A DNA stretch of 7,591 nucleotides from Deltaproteobacteria bacterium (GTDB lineage Bacteria; Desulfobacterota; GWC2-55-46): NCBI GenBank assembly GCA_016218095.1, contig JACREV010000141.1, positions 1-7,591 of the forward strand. Direction: 5' to 3'. Positions 4,545 to 7,591 of the stretch are shown in pieces. A model generated the notes under the pieces. It made no database searches. It was not told the DNA's origin and was given only the letters and a program-made list of their open reading frames with translations. The position numbers and the translations under genes were made by a program. The stretch's first letter is position 1, and the number at the start of each line of letters is the position of its first letter.

Positions 4545-5937
4545 GAAGCACAGCCAGCTTTTTGAGTCCCTGCTATTCATATCCGACCTCCTGATAATAG
4601 CCTTTTCATGGATAGCTTCCTTCTATTTAAGGTTCTATTCGGGGCTCCCCGTTGAAAAGGGCATACCGGATTTTTATCTATACTGCCTTCTCCTCATCCC
4701 CATAATCGTCATCTGGGGCTTCGCGTTCAAGGGCTTCGGCTTATATCGGCCGAAGAGGATAGGCTCGCACCTCTCCGAGGTATTCGACATCACCAAGGCT
4801 TGCGTGATCTCGGCCCTCATACTCATCTCCATCACGTTCTTTTTCCGCCAATACGAGTTCTCCAGGCTCGTCTTCCTGTTTTTCGTGGCGATCAACATCA
4901 TATCATTGAGCTTCGCCAGGTGGACATTCAGGGAGGTCTTGAGGTACTTGAGGAGGAAGGGCCATAACATCCGGTTCGCCGTTATCGTAGGCACCGGAGA
5001 GCCGGCGTTAGCGGTGGTCAAAAGCCTCGAGCGCCACCCGGAGGTAGGCATAAAACTCCTTGGCCTGGTAGGCACCAGAGACGGGACCGTCGGGACGAAT
5101 GCGGGCGGGGTCCCGGTGCTTGACTCATACAGGAATTTAAGGGGGCTCATCGTAAGCAGGCGCATAGACCAGGTCTTCATCGCGCTCACATGGGAAGAGC
5201 ACGCGAAGGTAGTCGAGGTCCTCTCGCTCATAGGGGACGAGGCCGTTGACATAAAGGTCATACCCGACCTCTTCGAGTTCATGACTTTAAGGGGTGGAGT
5301 GGAAGAGTTCGACGGGATGCCTATCCTGAACCTCCAGAACTCTCCCCTGTACGGATGGAACATGATACTTAAGCGCTCGGCCGACGTGCTCTTCGCCTCA
5401 GCCGCGCTCGCCGTCGTCTCTCCTCTCATGCTGCTCGTCGCGCTCCTTATAAAGCTCACCTCCCGCGGCCCGGTCCTCTTCAGGCAGGAGAGGATGGGCA
5501 TAGGGGGCGATACCTTCCAGATATTGAAGTTCCGCTCCATGCGTACCGACGCCGAGGCGTCTACAGGGGCCGTCTGGGCCTCCAAGGACGATCCGAGGAG
5601 GACCCGGCTCGGGACTTTGCTCCGCTCCACGAGCATTGACGAGCTCCCGCAGCTCTTCAATGTCCTCAAGGGCGACATGTCGGTCGTCGGCCCGCGTCCC
5701 GAAAGGCCTGTCTTCATACAGGAGTTCAGGAAGAACATCCCCCACTACATGCTCCGCCACAAGATGAAGGCGGGCATCACCGGCTGGGCGCAGGTCAACG
5801 GCTGGAGGGGCAATACCGACCTCGGAAAGAGGATAGAGCACGACCTCTACTACATCGAGAACTGGTCGCTCGTCTTCGACATCAAGATACTCTGGCTCAC
5901 CATCTGGAAGGGCCTCATAAACAGGAACGCGTACTGA
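4537..5937 (+). CDS. Undecaprenyl-phosphate sugar-1-phosphate transferase (exopolysaccharide initiating enzyme)
   Basis: A 466-residue membrane enzyme that moves a sugar-1-phosphate from a UDP-sugar to undecaprenyl phosphate, the first committed step of polysaccharide assembly (WcaJ/WbaP type). Four N-terminal membrane helices are at about 11-31, 47-68, 85-104 and 108-126, then a CoA-binding/Rossmann-like domain from about 147 (VIVGTGEPA). The C-terminal bacterial sugar transferase domain starts at KRSADV (279-284), with the membrane-inserted helix containing Ser295-Pro296, KFRSM (331-335), the catalytic Asp368-Glu369 in SIDELPQ, GPRP (385-388), KAGITGWAQVNGWRG (411-425) and the usual ending NRNAY. 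The length is typical. AAGGAG at 4527-4532 precedes the ATG by 4 bases. Glucose-1-phosphate is the commonest substrate, but galactose-1-phosphate cannot be excluded. Confidence 0.94.
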   Translation: MLKKHSQLFESLLFISDLLIIAFSWIASFYLRFYSGLPVEKGIPDFYLYCLLLIPIIVIWGFAFKGFGLYRPKRIGSHLSEVFDITKACVISALILISITFFFRQYEFSRLVFLFFVAINIISLSFARWTFREVLRYLRRKGHNIRFAVIVGTGEPALAVVKSLERHPEVGIKLLGLVGTRDGTVGTNAGGVPVLDSYRNLRGLIVSRRIDQVFIALTWEEHAKVVEVLSLIGDEAVDIKVIPDLFEFMTLRGGVEEFDGMPILNLQNSPLYGWNMILKRSADVLFASAALAVVSPLMLLVALLIKLTSRGPVLFRQERMGIGGDTFQILKFRSMRTDAEASTGAVWASKDDPRRTRLGTLLRSTSIDELPQLFNVLKGDMSVVGPRPERPVFIQEFRKNIPHYMLRHKMKAGITGWAQVNGWRGNTDLGKRIEHDLYYIENWSLVFDIKILWLTIWKGLINRNAY

Positions 5938-5956
5938 TGAGGGACGTGATTGTCGA

Positions 5957-6523
5957 ATGATAAAAGCGCCTCTCCTCGGTCTCTTCTGCTTTATACTCTT
6001 CCTCGCCGTCCATGTGATAGTATTCAGGACAAAGGAGCTTAAGGAACGGTTCCGCGCCCTCGTGATAATCTTTCTGTCCGTCATCCCGGTATATCTTATA
6101 GGGTACTGGGTCATCCCCTCGGGCTACATGGTGCTCGCGCCCCTTGGCAACTCCCCGGCGGACCAGTGGCTCTCTCTTGAGACCGTCTACAGGCTCACAT
6201 GGTTGGGTAACTTCCTTGCCGGGTTCGGCCTCTATGTCTTTCTCTTCCTCGGCTACTGCCAGTTCTACTTCATAGTCGACAGGTCGATCTCCGTGAGGAT
6301 AATGATGGAGATAGAGGGCTCGGCGGCGAAGAAGATGAGCTTCGAAGAGATCAGGGGCGCGTATTCATTCGAGGTCATATTCAGAAGGAGGCTCGGCCAC
6401 ATGGTCGAGGGCGGATACCTGAAGGACGAGGGCGGGTATTACTCGAACACTAAAAAAGGCCGGGCCGAGGCGCTCCTATTCGCTTTTTTAAAGGACTTCC
6501 TCAGGCTCGGAAAGGGCGGGTAG
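5957..6523 (+). CDS. Unrecognised membrane protein with C-terminal winged-helix-like domain
   Basis: A 188-residue protein that I cannot assign to a named family. Three hydrophobic segments at about 5-22, 35-55 and 82-107 suggest an inner-membrane anchor. The soluble remainder (about 110-188) has a winged-helix look: ISVRIMMEIEG, then MSFEEIRGAYSFEVIFRRRLGHMVEGGYLKDEGG and YYSNTKKGRAEALLFAFLKDF. The pattern RLxxMVxxGYLxxxxGxYxxTxKGR is typical of recognition helix plus wing in MarR/PadR-like folds. With three helices the domain would be cytosolic if the N-terminus is outside. It follows the sugar-phosphate transferase by 19 bases, so it is in the same operon and may sense or regulate polysaccharide synthesis, which is inference. 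No in-frame alternative start lies upstream; the GAGGG before it is 12 bases away, which is far, so translation may depend on coupling. Confidence 0.8.
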   Translation: MIKAPLLGLFCFILFLAVHVIVFRTKELKERFRALVIIFLSVIPVYLIGYWVIPSGYMVLAPLGNSPADQWLSLETVYRLTWLGNFLAGFGLYVFLFLGYCQFYFIVDRSISVRIMMEIEGSAAKKMSFEEIRGAYSFEVIFRRRLGHMVEGGYLKDEGGYYSNTKKGRAEALLFAFLKDFLRLGKGG

Positions 6524-6585
6524 GCGTTATCCGTCAAGAGCGCCTGCGAATCGCCGTTATATTATAAATTGATTGCATAAGAACC

Positions 6586-6604
6586 GATACTTTGGTATCT
6601 TTTT
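6586..6604 (+). terminator. Weak hairpin with T-run before UDP-glucose dehydrogenase
   Basis: GATAC (6586-6590) pairs with GTATC (6595-6599) around TTTG and is followed by TTTTT (6600-6604). The stem is only 5 bp, so termination would be partial at best. It lies 63 bases after the membrane protein gene, in the 159-bp gap before the next gene. TATATT/TATAAA sequences at 6559-6568 could belong to a promoter, but no convincing -35 accompanies them. Confidence 0.3.
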
Positions 6605-6682
6605 CAGGTCCTTGGGGCGCGGTTTTGAGCCTTATTCCCTTACACGATAGTCATTGCGAATAATAACGGAGGTTCCGGTCAT

Positions 6683-7591
6683 ATGAATATCTGCGTCATC
6701 GGCACGGGTTATGTGGGGCTCGTCACAGGGACCTGTTTCGCCGACTTCGGCGTCAATGTGAGCTGTGTCGACAAGGACGTCCAGAAGATAGAGATGTTGA
6801 AGCGCGGCGAGATCCCGATTTACGAGCCGGGGTTGAAGGAGCTCGTCGACAAGAACATAAACGAGAAGAGGCTCACCTTCACTACCGACTTGAGCGACGC
6901 GATAAAGAAGTCCCTCGTCATATTCATAGCCGTCGGCACCCCGCCCAGGGACGACGGCTCCGCGGACCTCTCCTACATCGAGGAGGTCGCCCGCACGATA
7001 GCGGAGAACCTGAACGGCTACAAGGTGATAGTGACCAAATCCACGGTACCGGTCGGCACGGGGTCGCTCATCGAGAGGATAATATCGGGCGAGCAGAAGG
7101 GCGAGTTCAAGTTCGACGTCGCCTCCAACCCCGAGTTCCTGCGCGAGGGCTCGGCCCTCGAGGACTTCATGAGGCCGAACAGGGTCGTCATAGGCGCGAG
7201 GTCGCCTCAGGCCGTGGCTATCATGAAAGACCTGTATTCGCCCCTCTATCTCATCGAAACGCCGTTTGTCGTAACCGACATAGAGACCTCCGAGCTCATA
7301 AAATACGCCTCCAACGCCTTCCTCGCGACGAAGATATCGTTCATAAACGAGATGGCGAACATATGCGAGAGGGTGGGGGCGGACATACACATGGTCGCCA
7401 GGGGCATGGGCCTCGACCACAGGATAGGGCCCAAGTTCCTCCACCCCGGCCCCGGCTACGGCGGGTCGTGCTTCCCCAAGGACACCTCCGCCATAGCCAA
7501 GATCGCCAAACAGTGGGGTTACACCTTCAAGATTGTGGAATCCGTCATCGAGGTGAACAGCCATCAGAGGGAGGTCATGCTCGACAAGATA
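6683..7591 (+). CDS. ugd: UDP-glucose 6-dehydrogenase, C-terminus missing at window edge
   Basis: Oxidises UDP-glucose to UDP-glucuronate with two NAD+, supplying an acidic sugar for surface polysaccharide. The 303 residues present open with the NAD-binding MNICVIGTGYVGLVTG and include VGTPP, KSTVPVGT (from Lys119, with Thr121), NPEFLREG (Glu151, Glu155), IKYASNAF (Lys207, Asn211) and GYGGSCFPKD with catalytic Cys263 and Asp267, so the whole catalytic set is intact. Family members are about 440-450 residues, so roughly the last third, including most of the C-terminal NDP-sugar-binding domain, is outside the window. The ATG is preceded by GGAGGT at 6668-6673 with a 9-base spacer. Because 159 bp with a weak terminator-like hairpin precede it, it may have its own promoter. 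UDP-N-acetyl-sugar dehydrogenases are relatives, but the motifs fit UDP-glucose better. Confidence 0.93.
   Translation, partial: MNICVIGTGYVGLVTGTCFADFGVNVSCVDKDVQKIEMLKRGEIPIYEPGLKELVDKNINEKRLTFTTDLSDAIKKSLVIFIAVGTPPRDDGSADLSYIEEVARTIAENLNGYKVIVTKSTVPVGTGSLIERIISGEQKGEFKFDVASNPEFLREGSALEDFMRPNRVVIGARSPQAVAIMKDLYSPLYLIETPFVVTDIETSELIKYASNAFLATKISFINEMANICERVGADIHMVARGMGLDHRIGPKFLHPGPGYGGSCFPKDTSAIAKIAKQWGYTFKIVESVIEVNSHQREVMLDKI

Noticed and set aside
4674..5738. 354-codon frame on the minus strand
   Set aside because: It lies wholly opposite the sugar-phosphate transferase, which has full-length family motifs; the antisense protein is rich in Ser, Arg and Met with no domain, as expected of a shadow frame.
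5398..6114. 238-codon frame on the minus strand
   Set aside because: It spans the antisense of two plus-strand genes and their junction, with no recognisable domain.
6632..7564. 310-codon frame on the minus strand
   Set aside because: It is opposite UDP-glucose dehydrogenase, whose catalytic residues are all present on the plus strand; the antisense composition (many Val, Gly, Tyr, Asp repeats) is a GC-rich shadow.
1..7591. CRISPR array, insertion sequence or phage module
   Set aside because: No regularly spaced direct repeats, transposase, integrase or phage structural genes are visible; every sizeable coding frame except one small membrane protein belongs to a known family.

Overview
The window looks like chromosomal DNA from a Gram-negative bacterium. 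GC is fairly high in the genes, with frequent AGG (Arg) and ATA (Ile) codons and AGGAGG-type ribosome binding sites. The combination of SpoVG, a GT4 plus polyprenyl-phosphate sugar transferase pair and a sigma54-type promoter would fit a Desulfobacterota (deltaproteobacterial) or Nitrospirota-like lineage. That placement is inference from gene content and style; no rRNA or other marker is present.

Left part, minus strand (2355 down to 1): a nucleotide-metabolism operon, purM - purN - DUF523/TudS-like gene, and after a 100-bp gap the first 23 codons of a UPF0173 metallo-hydrolase that runs off the left edge. purM and purN share one base (TAATG). PurN makes FGAR and PurM closes FGAM to AIR, so both act early in de novo purine synthesis. 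The DUF523 gene follows purN by 13 bp with no clear ribosome binding site, so it may be translationally coupled.

Middle (2356-3407): two intergenic stretches flank spoVG, which reads on the plus strand. The 419-bp purM/spoVG gap contains a candidate minus-strand purM promoter placed so that the transcript would be nearly leaderless. It also holds a 160-bp AT-rich island (about 29% GC by hand count) with two strong inverted repeats followed by a sequence with the exact GG-N10-GC spacing of a sigma54 promoter pointing at spoVG. spoVG ends in a terminator hairpin that overlaps its last codons. The 342-bp gap after it carries a C/G-rich hairpin, a second terminator-like hairpin, and a structured potential leader.

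Right part, plus strand (3408-7591): a surface-polysaccharide locus. It has a GT4 glycosyltransferase, whose true start appears to be a CTG codon, overlapping by 8 bp a polyprenyl-phosphate sugar-1-phosphate transferase. Then come a small membrane protein with three predicted helices and a C-terminal winged-helix-like domain, and a UDP-glucose 6-dehydrogenase cut by the right edge. Together these suggest export of a polysaccharide started on undecaprenyl phosphate and likely containing uronic acid. The points of most interest are the apparent sigma54/enhancer architecture before spoVG, the CTG start, and the unrecognised membrane-anchored winged-helix-like protein.
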